Counted from the first letter of the stretch, positions 15,485 through 25,135 are shown. The stretch is DNA of 44,420 nt from an uncultured Collinsella sp. (GCA_900544065.1 UQTR01000007.1:1-44420); one strand, 5' to 3'. Translations and numbers: made by a program. The notes: generated by a model not told the origin, from the sequence alone.

Positions 15485-18301
15485 ATGGTTGTCGATAGTA
15501 CGATTCGATTCAACGACAGGATGGATGGTCCAAGCGTGAGTCTCGGCAGCAAACTATCCAACGCAAAGGTCTCCTTTGCGATCTTTAAGCGCGACATTAA
15601 GCGATTGCTTATGAACCCCGTCGCCTTGGTGGTTACCCTGGGCGTGTGTGTCATTCCCTCGCTATATGCCTGGTACAACATCGTGGCAAACTGGGATCCG
15701 TACGGAAACACCCAGGGCATCAAGATTGCCATCGCCAACAATGACCAAGGAACTCAAAACGACCTGGTGGGCGAGCTCAATGCGGGCGACAAGGTTGTCG
15801 ACCAGCTCAAAGAGAACGATCAGCTGGGCTGGACCTTCGTCGATTCGGCCGCCGATGCCAAAGAGGGCGTCGAGAGCGGTGATTATTACGCTGCCATCGT
15901 GATCCCCAAGAACTTCTCTGACAATCTTGTCTCAATGCTCGACGGCAACTACCATCAGCCCAAGCTTACGTACTACGTCAATGAGAAGAAGAGCGCTATT
16001 GCGCCCAAGGTCACCGACACTGGCGCCAATACCATCGAGGAGCAGATCAACTCGGAATTTGTCTCTACGGTGGGCGAGACTGTTGCCGGAATCGCGAAAG
16101 ATGCCGGAGTCGATTTAAAGGACAAAGCGACCCAGACCCAGGATTCGCTGGCTGGTTCGGTGTCCGAAGCGTCTGATACCCTGGGCGAAGTACGCGATTC
16201 CATCGGCGATATGAACACCGCCATCGACAAGACAAGCAGCTCGATTGCTTCGGCCGATGCTGCGTTGGCGGGCCTGCAGGGACAGGCGCCTTCGCTAACG
16301 CAGGCAATCGCTCAGGGCAATGACCTGCTGGGCGAAGCTCGCACCACGGCTGGCAAGTCCATCACCTCGCTCTCCAAGGCACTTTCGGAGGGCAGCCTTG
16401 CACTCACCAAGACGTCAGCCTCCGCGAACGCTGCGATTGGCAAGCTGACGGGTACGGTCACATCTACGACCACCCGCATCGACAACTCGCTCGAGTCTCT
16501 CCAAGCGACGATCGATCACAATAAGGCCGTTATCGGGCACTTGGAGATTCTCGTCAATGACACGTCGACAGGTTCCGAGGAAATTGACGCGCGCATTGTA
16601 TCGACCATCGATTCGCTTCGCGAGCAAAACCAGAAGCTGCAGAGCATCAAGGATGGCCTATCTGCACAGTCGAGCGCCATGGCAAACGACGCTACGGCAA
16701 TCTCGAACGCGAGCAACGCACTCAACGCGGCAATTCAGACCGGTACGGCTAACCTTGGTCAGGCTCAGACCGATCTGGGGCAGAACGCGCTGCCGAAGGC
16801 TTCGAGCGCGCTGGACTCCTTTGCCGCCGTTTCGGGCGATTTGACCGGCATTGTGTCGGGTATGACCCCCACGATTGCGAGCGCGCGTGGCACGCTGGCC
16901 CAACTCGATGCGACGCTCAAGCAGGCCAAGACCACGCTGGCCCAGACCGATTCCTCGCTTGCCAAGGTCCAGGACAAGCTTGCAACCGCCGCCAACGACA
17001 TCGCGGCCCTGCAGACTTCCGAGTCCATGGGCGAGCTGGCTGATCTGATGGGCGTCGATGTCAATGACGTCGCAGATTTCATGGCATCTCCGGTTGAGCT
17101 CACGTCTAAGTCGATCTATCCGGTCAAGAGCTTCGGCTCGGGCATTGCTCCTTTCTACACCAATCTGGCGCTGTGGGTGGGCGGCTATGTGCTCATCGCC
17201 ATCTACAAGCTCGAGGTCGACCGCGAAGGCATCGGCAGCTTTACCGCGCGTCAGGGCTACTTTGGTCGCTGGCTGCTGATGGTGATCCTGGGCGCTTTGC
17301 AGGCCATCATCGTTACGGTGGGCGATCTGGTCATTGGCGTGCAGTGCGTCAACCCGCTCCTATTTGTGCTGGGTGGTATCGCCATCTCGTTTACGTACGT
17401 CAACATCATTTACGCGCTGTCCACTACGTTTAAGCACATCGGCAAGGCAATCGGCGTCATTCTGGTTATCGTGCAGATTCCGGGTTCATCGGGTATGTAC
17501 CCCATCGAGATGATGCCCGGCTTCTTCCAGTGGCTGCATCCGCTGCTGCCCTTTACCTACGGCATCAATCTGCTGCGTGAGACGGTCGGCGGCATGTACT
17601 CGTTCAACTACCTGTTTAACCTGTGCATTCTGGGGGTGTTCTTGATCGTGGCGCTCTTTATCGGCCTGCAACTGCGTCCGCTGCTGCTCAACCTCAACCT
17701 GCTCTTCGATAAGCAGCTTTCCACGACGGGTCTGATGATCTGCGAGTCCAATGACCTGCCGCGCCAGCGCTACTCGCTGCGCACGGCCATGCGTGTCATG
17801 CTCGATTCCGATTCGTACCGTCGCGAACTGCTCGATCATGCGGTCGCCTTTGAACATCGCTACCCGTACTACATCAAGGGCGGTTTCGCCGCTGTAGTCG
17901 GCGTGCAGGTGCTGCTCTTCGTTCTGTCGACGGTTCTCGATATCGACAACAATGGCAAGATCATTCTGCTGGTCATCTGGATTATCTCGGTCATTGCCAT
18001 CTGCGGCTGGCTCATCAACATCGAGTACATCCGCGCAAGCCTCAACACCCAGATGCGCATCTCGGCGCTTTCGGATGAGGACCTGCGCCGCGAGATGCGC
18101 GAGCACACGGCCGCCATTCCGGCCGCTCGTCACATGTTCGGCTTGAATGCGAGCGAGCGGGGGTCTGAACCCAAGACTCAGATTGTCAGCCAATGCGGTC
18201 ATCGCGATGCGGTCCATGTGCCCGAGAACGGGGATGACACGTTTGTGATGAATGAAAAGAACGCCCCGCTCGGCAAGCACTCCAAAGGAGGTGAGGCATA
18301 A
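15485..18301 (+). CDS. YhgE/Pip family membrane protein, first copy
   Basis: About 938 residues. One membrane segment near the N-terminus (VALVVTLGVCVIPSLYAWYNI) is followed by the family signature (NWDPYGNTQGIKIAIANND), then a long outside region with helical coiled-coil-like repeats (Ser/Ala/Thr/Gln rich, about 200-520). An ABC-2-like block of membrane helices comes next, with two extra membrane helices near the C-terminus. Relatives include the phage-infection protein Pip and EsaA-like secretion components. The start is uncertain: TTG 15452, ATG 15485, ATG 15521 and GTG 15536 are all in frame and none has a strong ribosome site. Its stop codon abuts the start of the next paralogue. Confidence 0.88.
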   Translation: MVVDSTIRFNDRMDGPSVSLGSKLSNAKVSFAIFKRDIKRLLMNPVALVVTLGVCVIPSLYAWYNIVANWDPYGNTQGIKIAIANNDQGTQNDLVGELNAGDKVVDQLKENDQLGWTFVDSAADAKEGVESGDYYAAIVIPKNFSDNLVSMLDGNYHQPKLTYYVNEKKSAIAPKVTDTGANTIEEQINSEFVSTVGETVAGIAKDAGVDLKDKATQTQDSLAGSVSEASDTLGEVRDSIGDMNTAIDKTSSSIASADAALAGLQGQAPSLTQAIAQGNDLLGEARTTAGKSITSLSKALSEGSLALTKTSASANAAIGKLTGTVTSTTTRIDNSLESLQATIDHNKAVIGHLEILVNDTSTGSEEIDARIVSTIDSLREQNQKLQSIKDGLSAQSSAMANDATAISNASNALNAAIQTGTANLGQAQTDLGQNALPKASSALDSFAAVSGDLTGIVSGMTPTIASARGTLAQLDATLKQAKTTLAQTDSSLAKVQDKLATAANDIAALQTSESMGELADLMGVDVNDVADFMASPVELTSKSIYPVKSFGSGIAPFYTNLALWVGGYVLIAIYKLEVDREGIGSFTARQGYFGRWLLMVILGALQAIIVTVGDLVIGVQCVNPLLFVLGGIAISFTYVNIIYALSTTFKHIGKAIGVILVIVQIPGSSGMYPIEMMPGFFQWLHPLLPFTYGINLLRETVGGMYSFNYLFNLCILGVFLIVALFIGLQLRPLLLNLNLLFDKQLSTTGLMICESNDLPRQRYSLRTAMRVMLDSDSYRRELLDHAVAFEHRYPYYIKGGFAAVVGVQVLLFVLSTVLDIDNNGKIILLVIWIISVIAICGWLINIEYIRASLNTQMRISALSDEDLRREMREHTAAIPAARHMFGLNASERGSEPKTQIVSQCGHRDAVHVPENGDDTFVMNEKNAPLGKHSKGGEA

Positions 18302-20491
18302 ATGAAGAACATCCTGCATCTGTTTAAGCGCGATGTCCAAAACGTGTCTCGCTCCGTAATCGGCTTGGTTGTCGTGATGGGCCTCGTTATCGTACCGTGC
18401 CTGTACGCGTGGTTTAATATCGCCGGCAGCTGGGATCCGTACGGCAACACCGGCAATCTTAAGATCGCCGTGGTCAACACCGATGAGGGTTACGAGAGCG
18501 ATCTGATCCCCGTCGAGGTTAACGTGGGCGAAAACGTGACCGCTACCCTGCGCGGCAACGAGAGCTTCGATTGGGTTGTACTCAACAATCGAGAAAAGGC
18601 CATCGAGGGCGTCAAATCGGGCGCATACTATGCGGCTGTCGTTATTCCCAAGACGTTTAGTGCCGATATGATGACGCTCTTCTCGACCGATGTGAAGCAT
18701 GCCGATATCGAGTTCTACGAGAACCAGAAGGCCAACGCTATCGCACAGATCGTGACCGAGAAAGGGTCGAGCGCCGTCCAGAGCCAGGTTAACGAAACCT
18801 TTACCGAGACCATCACGACCATCGGTCTTAAAACCGTGTCCAGCCTGCTCGATTACATGAGCACCGACCAAGTGAGCAACTTTATCGCCAACCTGTCCTC
18901 GACGCTGGGCGATTCGGTCCAGGACCTGCAAGACGTTCAGGCCAGCGCAACGTCGCTGGCGGGCATTTTGAGTTCCACGTCCGATTCGCTGACGTCGGCG
19001 GGCGGTATGCTCAAGCAGACGGGCACGGTCGATGAGTCGACTAAGCAGCTGATGGAGCATGCCAAGAGCGGTATCGATGATTCCAAAGAAGCGCTTAAGG
19101 CGGCAAACGATGCCATCGATGCCGCGATCGATGGAAGTGCGGGTTCGTTCGACAATGTGTCTGCCGAGCTCGCGAAGGCGTTCGATGCCGCGAACCAGCA
19201 TGTCGACCTTACGGTGTCCCAACTCAACGATGCCGCTGCGGCCCTCAATGCGCGCGCCAAGGATATCGATGCGATGGCCGATCAGCTCCGCAGCTTTGCC
19301 GACCAGGTGAGGGATGAGAATTTGAAGGACGGCCTCAAGTCCGCTGCGACGTCGCTGGGCAGAATCGCCGTTGAGTACCGCAATAATGAGAAGGACCTGA
19401 AGGCGACCGCGAAGTCTCTCTCCGACAGCATGGCCGAGGTCAACAGCTCGCGTGCCGAGGTCGATCAGGCAATCGCGGATGCCAAGGCTGGTATCTCGGG
19501 CGCCAAGTCCGACTACGATTCCACGTTTTCGGTTAAGGCCAAGGAGCTCAAGAAGACCGTCTCGGGGGTTCTGGATTCACTGAATGGTATTTCAAGCGAT
19601 CTGGATAGCGCCGTTGCAGGACTGACCGATGCGTCCGGCTCGCTGGCAAAGGGTCTGTCCAAAGCCGCAAAGCTGGTCAACAAGGCTTCCGATCAGTTGG
19701 GTGAGGCATCGGACAAGATCAGCGCGTTTAAGGACGAGCTTGACGGTGCCCTTATGTCGGACGATCTGGCCACGATCAAGACGATGATCGGCAACGACCC
19801 CGAGGGTTTGGCCGCGTCGCTTTCCGGCCCCGTCGCACTCGACCGTAAGCCGGTCTATCCGATTCGCAATTACGGCTCTGCCATGGCGCCGTTCTACACG
19901 ATTCTGTCGCTCTGGGTCGGTTCGATCGTGCTGGCGGCCATGATGAAGGTGTCGGTTGACGATGAGCTCATCAACGAGCTCATCCCTGTGCGCCTGCACG
20001 AGATCTACCTGGGCCGTTACCTGTTCTTTGGCGGTCTGGCACTGCTGCAGGCAACGCTCGTGTGCGCGGGCGACATCCTGTTCTTTGGCATCCAGTGCGA
20101 CAACCCGCTGCAATTTGTGCTGGCGGGCTGGATCGCGAGTCTTGTGTTCTCCAATATCGTCTATACGCTTACGGTTTCGTTTGGCGATATCGGCAAGGCG
20201 CTTGCCGTCGTGCTGCTGGTCATGCAGGTCGGCGGTTCGGGCGGTACGTTCCCCATCGAGATGACCGGTCCCGTGTTCCAGGCGATCTATCCGTTCCTGC
20301 CGTTTACCCACGGCATCAACGCCATGCACGCCGCCATGGCCGGTGCCTACCATATGGAGTACTGGATTGAGCTGGGCATTCTGGCGAGTTATCTGATTCC
20401 GTCGCTGGCGCTGGGCGTGGTCTTCCGCCGTCCGGTCATCAAAGCCAACGACTGGATTATCGAAAAGCTTGAATCAACCAAATTGATTTAG
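18302..20491 (+). CDS. YhgE/Pip family membrane protein, second copy
   Basis: 729 residues and the same design as the upstream gene: N-terminal membrane segment (VIGLVVVMGLVIVPCLYAWFNI), SWDPYGNTGNLKIAVVNTD signature, long helical outside region (about 180-500) and a C-terminal set of membrane helices, but without the two extra C-terminal helices of the first copy. The ATG follows the upstream TAA with no gap and has AAAGGAGGTG before it, so the pair is translationally coupled and probably forms a heteromeric complex. Its role is unknown; export of a protein or envelope component is plausible. Confidence 0.9.
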   Translation: MKNILHLFKRDVQNVSRSVIGLVVVMGLVIVPCLYAWFNIAGSWDPYGNTGNLKIAVVNTDEGYESDLIPVEVNVGENVTATLRGNESFDWVVLNNREKAIEGVKSGAYYAAVVIPKTFSADMMTLFSTDVKHADIEFYENQKANAIAQIVTEKGSSAVQSQVNETFTETITTIGLKTVSSLLDYMSTDQVSNFIANLSSTLGDSVQDLQDVQASATSLAGILSSTSDSLTSAGGMLKQTGTVDESTKQLMEHAKSGIDDSKEALKAANDAIDAAIDGSAGSFDNVSAELAKAFDAANQHVDLTVSQLNDAAAALNARAKDIDAMADQLRSFADQVRDENLKDGLKSAATSLGRIAVEYRNNEKDLKATAKSLSDSMAEVNSSRAEVDQAIADAKAGISGAKSDYDSTFSVKAKELKKTVSGVLDSLNGISSDLDSAVAGLTDASGSLAKGLSKAAKLVNKASDQLGEASDKISAFKDELDGALMSDDLATIKTMIGNDPEGLAASLSGPVALDRKPVYPIRNYGSAMAPFYTILSLWVGSIVLAAMMKVSVDDELINELIPVRLHEIYLGRYLFFGGLALLQATLVCAGDILFFGIQCDNPLQFVLAGWIASLVFSNIVYTLTVSFGDIGKALAVVLLVMQVGGSGGTFPIEMTGPVFQAIYPFLPFTHGINAMHAAMAGAYHMEYWIELGILASYLIPSLALGVVFRRPVIKANDWIIEKLESTKLI

Positions 20492-20587
20492 CGCGGCAAT
20501 GTGGCGTTGCCGGAACATCGAGGCTTTCCTGCTCGATACTTTAGCGGGCTGGATTGCGGTGCAGCGCTGGTTGTTGCTACAGTAGCG

Positions 20588-20620
20588 GGGCGTACCGGGG
20601 GTCCGGTGCGCCCTGTTTTT
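20588..20620 (+). terminator. Terminator after the YhgE pair
   Basis: 11-bp stem (20588-20598 with 20603-20613), loop GGGT, then TGTTTTT. Confidence 0.8.
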
Positions 20621-20691
20621 ATTTGACCATGAGGCGGCACGCAGCCATACGCGTGCGGACACCACGCCCAGATTGAGTGCGAGGATGTTCC

Positions 20692-21675
20692 ATGGCCCAA
20701 TACGCTGCCAACGAAATCGAAAACATGCCTGATGGCCCTGTGGCCCGTGAGGATTTGGGCGCGGGCGGTATTCCCCGGGGCGCCGGCGCTCGCTCGCCGC
20801 TGTTCTGGAAAGTTCTGCTGCTTTCGGTGGCGATTATCTGGGGCTACTCCTTTACCACTATGAAGGACGCGCTCGGCACCATTCCGGTGTTTGAACTGCT
20901 CTACGTGCGCTTTCTGCCTGCGGCGTTGGTCATGTTTGTCATCTTCCACAAGCGCATCATCGCGCACCTCAACGCCCGCAACCTGATCGTCGGACTTGGC
21001 ATGGGCGCACTTATGTGGGCCGCCTACGCCCTGCAGACAGTCGGTCTGGCTCAGACCACGGCGGGCAAGAACGCGTTTTTGACGGGTACGTACTGCATCC
21101 TCGTGCCCTTTGCGAGCTATTTCCTGAGCGGCGAAAAGCTCACGCGTTACAACTTGGGTGCCGCATTGCTCTGTCTGGCGGGCATTGGCCTGGTGGCGCT
21201 CGATAGCGTCGAGTTCAACATCGGTGATGCCATTACGCTGGGCGGCGCGGTCTTCTTTGCCATCCAGATGTCGGTGACCGCCAAGTACGGCCGCAAGATG
21301 GACATCAACGTCATCACGTTTTGGATGTTTGTGGGCAATGGCGTCTTGAGCCTTATCTCGTCGTTGTTGTTCGAGACCCAAGCTCCTGCGTCCGTGTGGA
21401 CGCCGAGCTTTATCGGCGTGATGGCCTTTCTCTCGGCGGGCTGCACGTGCGTGGCGCTGCTCATCCAAAACGTTGGATTGGCGCACGTCCCAGCCTCGAC
21501 GGGCTCGCTGCTCCTTTCGATGGAGTCGCCTTCGGGTGTGCTGTTCTCGGTGCTGCTGATGGGGGAGGCGCTCACCTCGCGCCTGCTCGCCGGCTTCGCG
21601 CTCATCTTTCTTTCGATTATCTTGAGCGAGACGCATTTCGATTTTTTGCGTCGAAAGCCGCGTCCGCAATTGTAA
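20692..21675 (+). CDS. EamA/DMT-family transporter
   Basis: 327 residues. After a cytoplasmic leader of about 38 it has ten hydrophobic segments arranged as two EamA repeats; the first begins LLLSVAIIWGYSFTTMKDAL, the second follows the mid-protein DAITLGGAVFFAIQM segment. Such proteins export amino acids or small metabolites. ATG 20692 has GAGGAT upstream and is preferred over GTG 20677. Substrate not inferable. Confidence 0.88.
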   Translation: MAQYAANEIENMPDGPVAREDLGAGGIPRGAGARSPLFWKVLLLSVAIIWGYSFTTMKDALGTIPVFELLYVRFLPAALVMFVIFHKRIIAHLNARNLIVGLGMGALMWAAYALQTVGLAQTTAGKNAFLTGTYCILVPFASYFLSGEKLTRYNLGAALLCLAGIGLVALDSVEFNIGDAITLGGAVFFAIQMSVTAKYGRKMDINVITFWMFVGNGVLSLISSLLFETQAPASVWTPSFIGVMAFLSAGCTCVALLIQNVGLAHVPASTGSLLLSMESPSGVLFSVLLMGEALTSRLLAGFALIFLSIILSETHFDFLRRKPRPQL

Positions 21676-21687
21676 ACAATTTGTTGC

Positions 21688-21712
21688 GCCGCCTCCCGGG
21701 GCGGCATTTTTT
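21688..21712 (+). terminator. Terminator after the EamA transporter
   Basis: GCCGCC (21688-21693) pairs with GGCGGC (21700-21705), followed by A and six T. Confidence 0.75.
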
Positions 21713-21790
21713 ATGCGTCGCCCTTAAAGTAGTACCTTGCACTTTACGCTATCAAAGTGCTTGCTGCAAAAACGTTACTGGAGGGCATCT

Positions 21791-23086
21791 ATGGCACCAG
21801 CACTGTCCGATCTTCAACCGCAATCAGCGCCCAAGGCCACCGCGGCGGCGCAGACCGCTATCGGCGACGGTCTTGTTGCAGAAGCTCAGGCTTTTGCAGA
21901 CGAGCTCGCTGCGTGGCGACACGATTTACATCAGATGCCCGAGCTGGGTAATAGCCTCCCGCAGACCTCTACGTATATCCAAGCGCGCCTGACCGAGATG
22001 GACATCCCATTTGCTACGCTCGTCGATGGTTCCTGCGTTGTGGGCCTTGTCGGCGCCGGTGCCGCCGCGGCCCAAGGCAATGGCATCTGCACGAATGAGC
22101 AGGCCGGTACGGTCATCATGCTGCGTGGCGACATGGACGCCCTGCCCGTTGCCGAGGAATCCGGCGAGCCCTTTGCATCCACCAACGGCTGCATGCACGC
22201 TTGCGGTCACGATATGCACGCGACGGCGCTGCTTGGTGCGGCTCGTATGCTCAAAGCGCGCGAGGCAGAGCTTGTTGATGCCAACGCTACGGTCAAGTTG
22301 CTGTTCCAGCCGGGCGAGGAAACCTTTGAGGGTGCCCGCGCCGCCATCGCCGACGGTCTGCTGCAGAACCCGCGTCCTCAGGTCGCCTTTGCCATGCATG
22401 TCAATAGCCAGTCGCCGCTCGGCCTGGTGCTCTACGGCAGCCCGGCGCTCTCGGGCGTGTACGGTTTTCGTATCACGCTTCAGGGCAAGGGCGGCCATGG
22501 CTCGAGCCCCGAGATTTGCATCGACCCCATCACGGCCGGCGTGCATGTGCATCTGGCGCTCCAGGAGCTTATCGCTCGCGAAGTGCCGGCGGCCAAGGAG
22601 GTCGCACTGACCGTGGGTAAGTTTGCCGGTGGCCAAGCGGCCAACGTCATCCCAGATACCTGCGTGCTCGAAGGCACGCTGCGCGGCTTTGACGTCGAGC
22701 TCATGGAGCACCTCAAGACCCGCATCGCGGAGGTCGTAAACGGCGTTGCCACAACATATCGTACGTCGGCGACCATCGAGACGCTTTCGGATGTTCCGCC
22801 GCTTGTACTCGACAGCGATATGACTCAGGTGTCGCTTGGCTACGTGGGCGCAGTGCTGCCCAAGGCGGCTTTCTTGCCGCTTTTCCATGCCATGGCGAGT
22901 GAGGACTTCGCGCTTATCTCGAGCGAGATTCCGAGTGCGTACTTTACCGTGGGCGCGGCCGTAACCGACACGGACGAACACTTTGCCCAGCACCATCCCA
23001 AGGCACGTTTTAACGATGCCGAGCTGCCGCTCGGTGCTGCGGCTTATACCGCCGTCGCTTTGGGCTATATCGCCGACCACCGGTAG
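21791..23086 (+). CDS. M20-family amidohydrolase (aminoacylase/hippurate hydrolase type)
   Basis: 431 residues from ATG 21791 (GGAGGG five bases upstream). Metal-site motifs of the M20D group are present: RGDMDALP (112-119), CGHDMH (138-143), the catalytic Glu pair in PGEETFEG (176-177) and AMHVNSQ. The lid domain starts at about 220 (LQGKGGHGSSPE). It hydrolyses N-acylated amino acids or peptides in the cytoplasm. A damaged MFS transporter gene follows and may have supplied its substrate. Its stop codon lies inside the left arm of element F. Confidence 0.92.
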   Translation: MAPALSDLQPQSAPKATAAAQTAIGDGLVAEAQAFADELAAWRHDLHQMPELGNSLPQTSTYIQARLTEMDIPFATLVDGSCVVGLVGAGAAAAQGNGICTNEQAGTVIMLRGDMDALPVAEESGEPFASTNGCMHACGHDMHATALLGAARMLKAREAELVDANATVKLLFQPGEETFEGARAAIADGLLQNPRPQVAFAMHVNSQSPLGLVLYGSPALSGVYGFRITLQGKGGHGSSPEICIDPITAGVHVHLALQELIAREVPAAKEVALTVGKFAGGQAANVIPDTCVLEGTLRGFDVELMEHLKTRIAEVVNGVATTYRTSATIETLSDVPPLVLDSDMTQVSLGYVGAVLPKAAFLPLFHAMASEDFALISSEIPSAYFTVGAAVTDTDEHFAQHHPKARFNDAELPLGAAAYTAVALGYIADHR

Positions 23087-23169
23087 CACCCAACCTTGCC
23101 TTTCAAGCCTGCGGGCATGGCCGTAAGGCCTATGCCCTTGTCTTTCAAGGCAATCTTGGGCACTACCGG
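23080..23169. repeat. Nested palindrome F with inner terminator
   Basis: Outer arms 23080-23102 and 23147-23169 pair as 7+5+7 bp with two small internal loops; the left arm includes the stop codon of the amidohydrolase. Inside is a hairpin GGGCAT-GGCC-GTAA-GGCC-T-ATGCCC (23113-23137) followed by TTGTCTTT. The inner hairpin has the same plan, including the bulged T, as that of element E. Confidence 0.65.
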
Positions 23170-23209
23170 CGCCCGGCGCCGGCTATTCGTTTGTTAAATA
23201 AGGAGCAGT

Positions 23210-23659
23210 ATGTCCCAGCAGCGTAAGTTCTTCCCCGGCTGGCTCGTGGTGACCTCCGGCTTCGTGATCATGGCCACGTGCTACACGATTTTCGTCAACT
23301 GCATGAGCCTGTTCCAGCCGCTGATCGTCAGCGACCTGGGCATTTCCCTTGCGCAGTACAACATCTCCAATGCCATCTCCACCGTGGTGAGCGTCGTGGG
23401 TTCGCTCGTTATCGGCCATGTTGCCGATAAAGTGAGTGGCCGCGTATTGGGCTCGCTCACCGTTATCGCTACCTCGGCGGTGCTTGCCGGCATGAGCTTT
23501 GTCGGTGAGCTGTGGCAGGTCTACGTGCTCTTTGCCGTCTCGGGCTCCTTTGCGAGCACCTGGATCGTGTGCCTGGCGTGCTCCGTGGTCATGCTCGTGT
23601 TCCTGCTGGCATCCGAGCCCATCGCCGCCAAGCTGCGCGCGAGCGTGGCGGGGGAGTAG
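23210..23659 (+). CDS. Internally deleted MFS transporter
   Basis: 149 residues where about 400 are expected. The first 115 or so are a normal MFS N-terminus (FFPGWLVVTSGFVIMATCYTIFVN, then GHVADKVSGRVLG as the loop 2-3 motif). Sequence then jumps in frame near 23560 to what looks like the last membrane helix and C-terminus (VCLACSVVMLVFLLASEP). Membrane helices 5-11 seem to be missing. A good ribosome site (AAGGAG) and intact frame remain, so a short membrane protein could still be made, but transport is unlikely. Probably a decaying gene. Confidence 0.75.
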   Translation: MSQQRKFFPGWLVVTSGFVIMATCYTIFVNCMSLFQPLIVSDLGISLAQYNISNAISTVVSVVGSLVIGHVADKVSGRVLGSLTVIATSAVLAGMSFVGELWQVYVLFAVSGSFASTWIVCLACSVVMLVFLLASEPIAAKLRASVAGE

Positions 23660-23695
23660 GTAGGCCAAAGCGCATCGCCGCTTGTCCGCTTCGTC

Positions 23696-23757
23696 CGCGG
23701 CGGCGCGTCTGGCCGAACGAGTCCCCATACCCTCGTTCGGTCAGGCGCGCCGCCGCG
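23696..23757. repeat. 26-bp inverted repeat before hisS
   Basis: Arms 23696-23721 and 23732-23757 pair at 24 of 26 positions around a 10-base loop. It follows the deleted MFS gene and is followed by TTGCTGC, so it could act as a terminator. It lies just upstream of the hisS -10 box. Confidence 0.65.
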
Positions 23758-23773
23758 TTGCTGCTTTGTGCCG

Positions 23774-23779
23774 TATAAT
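23774..23779 (+). promoter_or_regulatory. -10 box of hisS
   Basis: Perfect TATAAT 43 bases before the hisS start. The -35 position falls in the right arm of the 26-bp inverted repeat. Confidence 0.5.
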
Positions 23780-23821
23780 GTCCACTACCTATGACGCGAT
23801 ACAAAAGAAAGGTGTTTGCCC

Positions 23822-25135
23822 ATGCAGGCACAGAAGGCGGAGGGAACCCGCGACCTTATCGGCGCCGAGATGCGCGCCTGGCAAAAGATGCAGCAGATTG
23901 CGGCCGGCGTGTTCGAGCCGTTTGGTTTTAAACCCATCGAGACGCCCGCGATCGAGCAGGTTGACGTGTTTGTCCACGGTATCGGCCAGTCGACCGACGT
24001 CGTGCGCAAGGAAATGTTCCGCGTGTTCAGCGGTGCCAACCTGGAGCGCGTCTTTACCGAGGGCACCGACACCAAACTCAAGCCCAAGCAGCGCCTGGCA
24101 CTTCGCCCCGAGGGCACGGCCGGCGTGGTGCGCGCCGTCGTCGAGAACAATCTGGTGCCCCAGGGCTCCACGCCGTTTAAGGCTTACTACGCCGAGGCCA
24201 TGTTCCGCGGCGAGCGTCCCCAGAAGGGCCGCCTGCGCCAGTTCCACCAGGTGGGCATCGAGTGGCTCGGCGCTCCCGATCCGGCGGCAGACGCCGAGTG
24301 CATCATCATGCTCATGGAGTTTTACAAGCGCCTGGGCTTCGATCTTTCCAAGCTTCGTCTGCTCATTAACTCGATGGGCGACGCTCAGTGCCGTCCGGCT
24401 TACCGCGAGCAAGTCAAGCAGTTTATCCTCGATCACGCAGACGAGATGTGCGATGAGTGCCGCGAGCGCGCCGAGCTCAACCCGCTGCGTGCCTTTGACT
24501 GCAAGAACGACCACTGCCGCGAGATCATGGCCGAGGCTCCGCTGATGGGTGACAACCTGTGCGATGAGTGCCGCGAGCACTACGAGCAGGTCAAGCGCTA
24601 TCTGGATGCCGCCGGTATCGAGTATGTCGAGGATCCCACCTTGGTGCGCGGCCTGGACTACTACACCCGTACTGTCTTTGAGGTCGAGGCCCCTGGCGCC
24701 GGCGTCGGCTCCATCGGCGGCGGCGGCCGCTACGATGGCCTGGTCGAGCTCGAGGGTGGCAAGCCCACGGCGGGCGTCGGCTTTGCTGTCGGTTTTGAGC
24801 GCGCCCTGCTGGCCCTGCAGGCCTTTGGCAGCGATTTGGGTGCCGATGAGGCCCCGTGCGTCTATGTCGCCAACGCCGGCAAGGAGCTGCGTCAGAACGT
24901 CTTTGCCATTACGCAGGAGCTTCGCGCCGCAGGTATCGTGACCGAGGCCGACTATCAGGGTCGTTCGCTCAAGGCCCAGTTTAAGCAAGCCGATAAGGTA
25001 GGCGCCAAGCTCATCTTGGTCCTGGGTGGCGACGAGCTTGCCGCCGGCAAGGTCAAAGTGCGCGACATGCAGAGCCATGACGAGGTGCTCGCCGATCTGG
25101 ACAACGTCGTCGAGGCGGTTCGCGAGCGCCTGTAG
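23822..25135 (+). CDS. hisS: Histidine--tRNA ligase
   Basis: 437 residues from ATG 23822 (AAAGGTG upstream; an in-frame TTG at 23816 is not needed). Class II synthetase motif 2 (YYAEAMFRGERPQKGRLRQFHQVG), the histidine signature LVRGLDYYTRTVFE and motif 3 (GGGGRYDGL...GVGFAVGFERALLAL) are present, with the C-terminal anticodon-binding domain from about 335. A Cys-rich insertion (CDECRE...CKNDHC...CDECRE, about 202-257) may bind a metal. Charges tRNA-His in the cytoplasm. Confidence 0.97.
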   Translation: MQAQKAEGTRDLIGAEMRAWQKMQQIAAGVFEPFGFKPIETPAIEQVDVFVHGIGQSTDVVRKEMFRVFSGANLERVFTEGTDTKLKPKQRLALRPEGTAGVVRAVVENNLVPQGSTPFKAYYAEAMFRGERPQKGRLRQFHQVGIEWLGAPDPAADAECIIMLMEFYKRLGFDLSKLRLLINSMGDAQCRPAYREQVKQFILDHADEMCDECRERAELNPLRAFDCKNDHCREIMAEAPLMGDNLCDECREHYEQVKRYLDAAGIEYVEDPTLVRGLDYYTRTVFEVEAPGAGVGSIGGGGRYDGLVELEGGKPTAGVGFAVGFERALLALQAFGSDLGADEAPCVYVANAGKELRQNVFAITQELRAAGIVTEADYQGRSLKAQFKQADKVGAKLILVLGGDELAAGKVKVRDMQSHDEVLADLDNVVEAVRERL

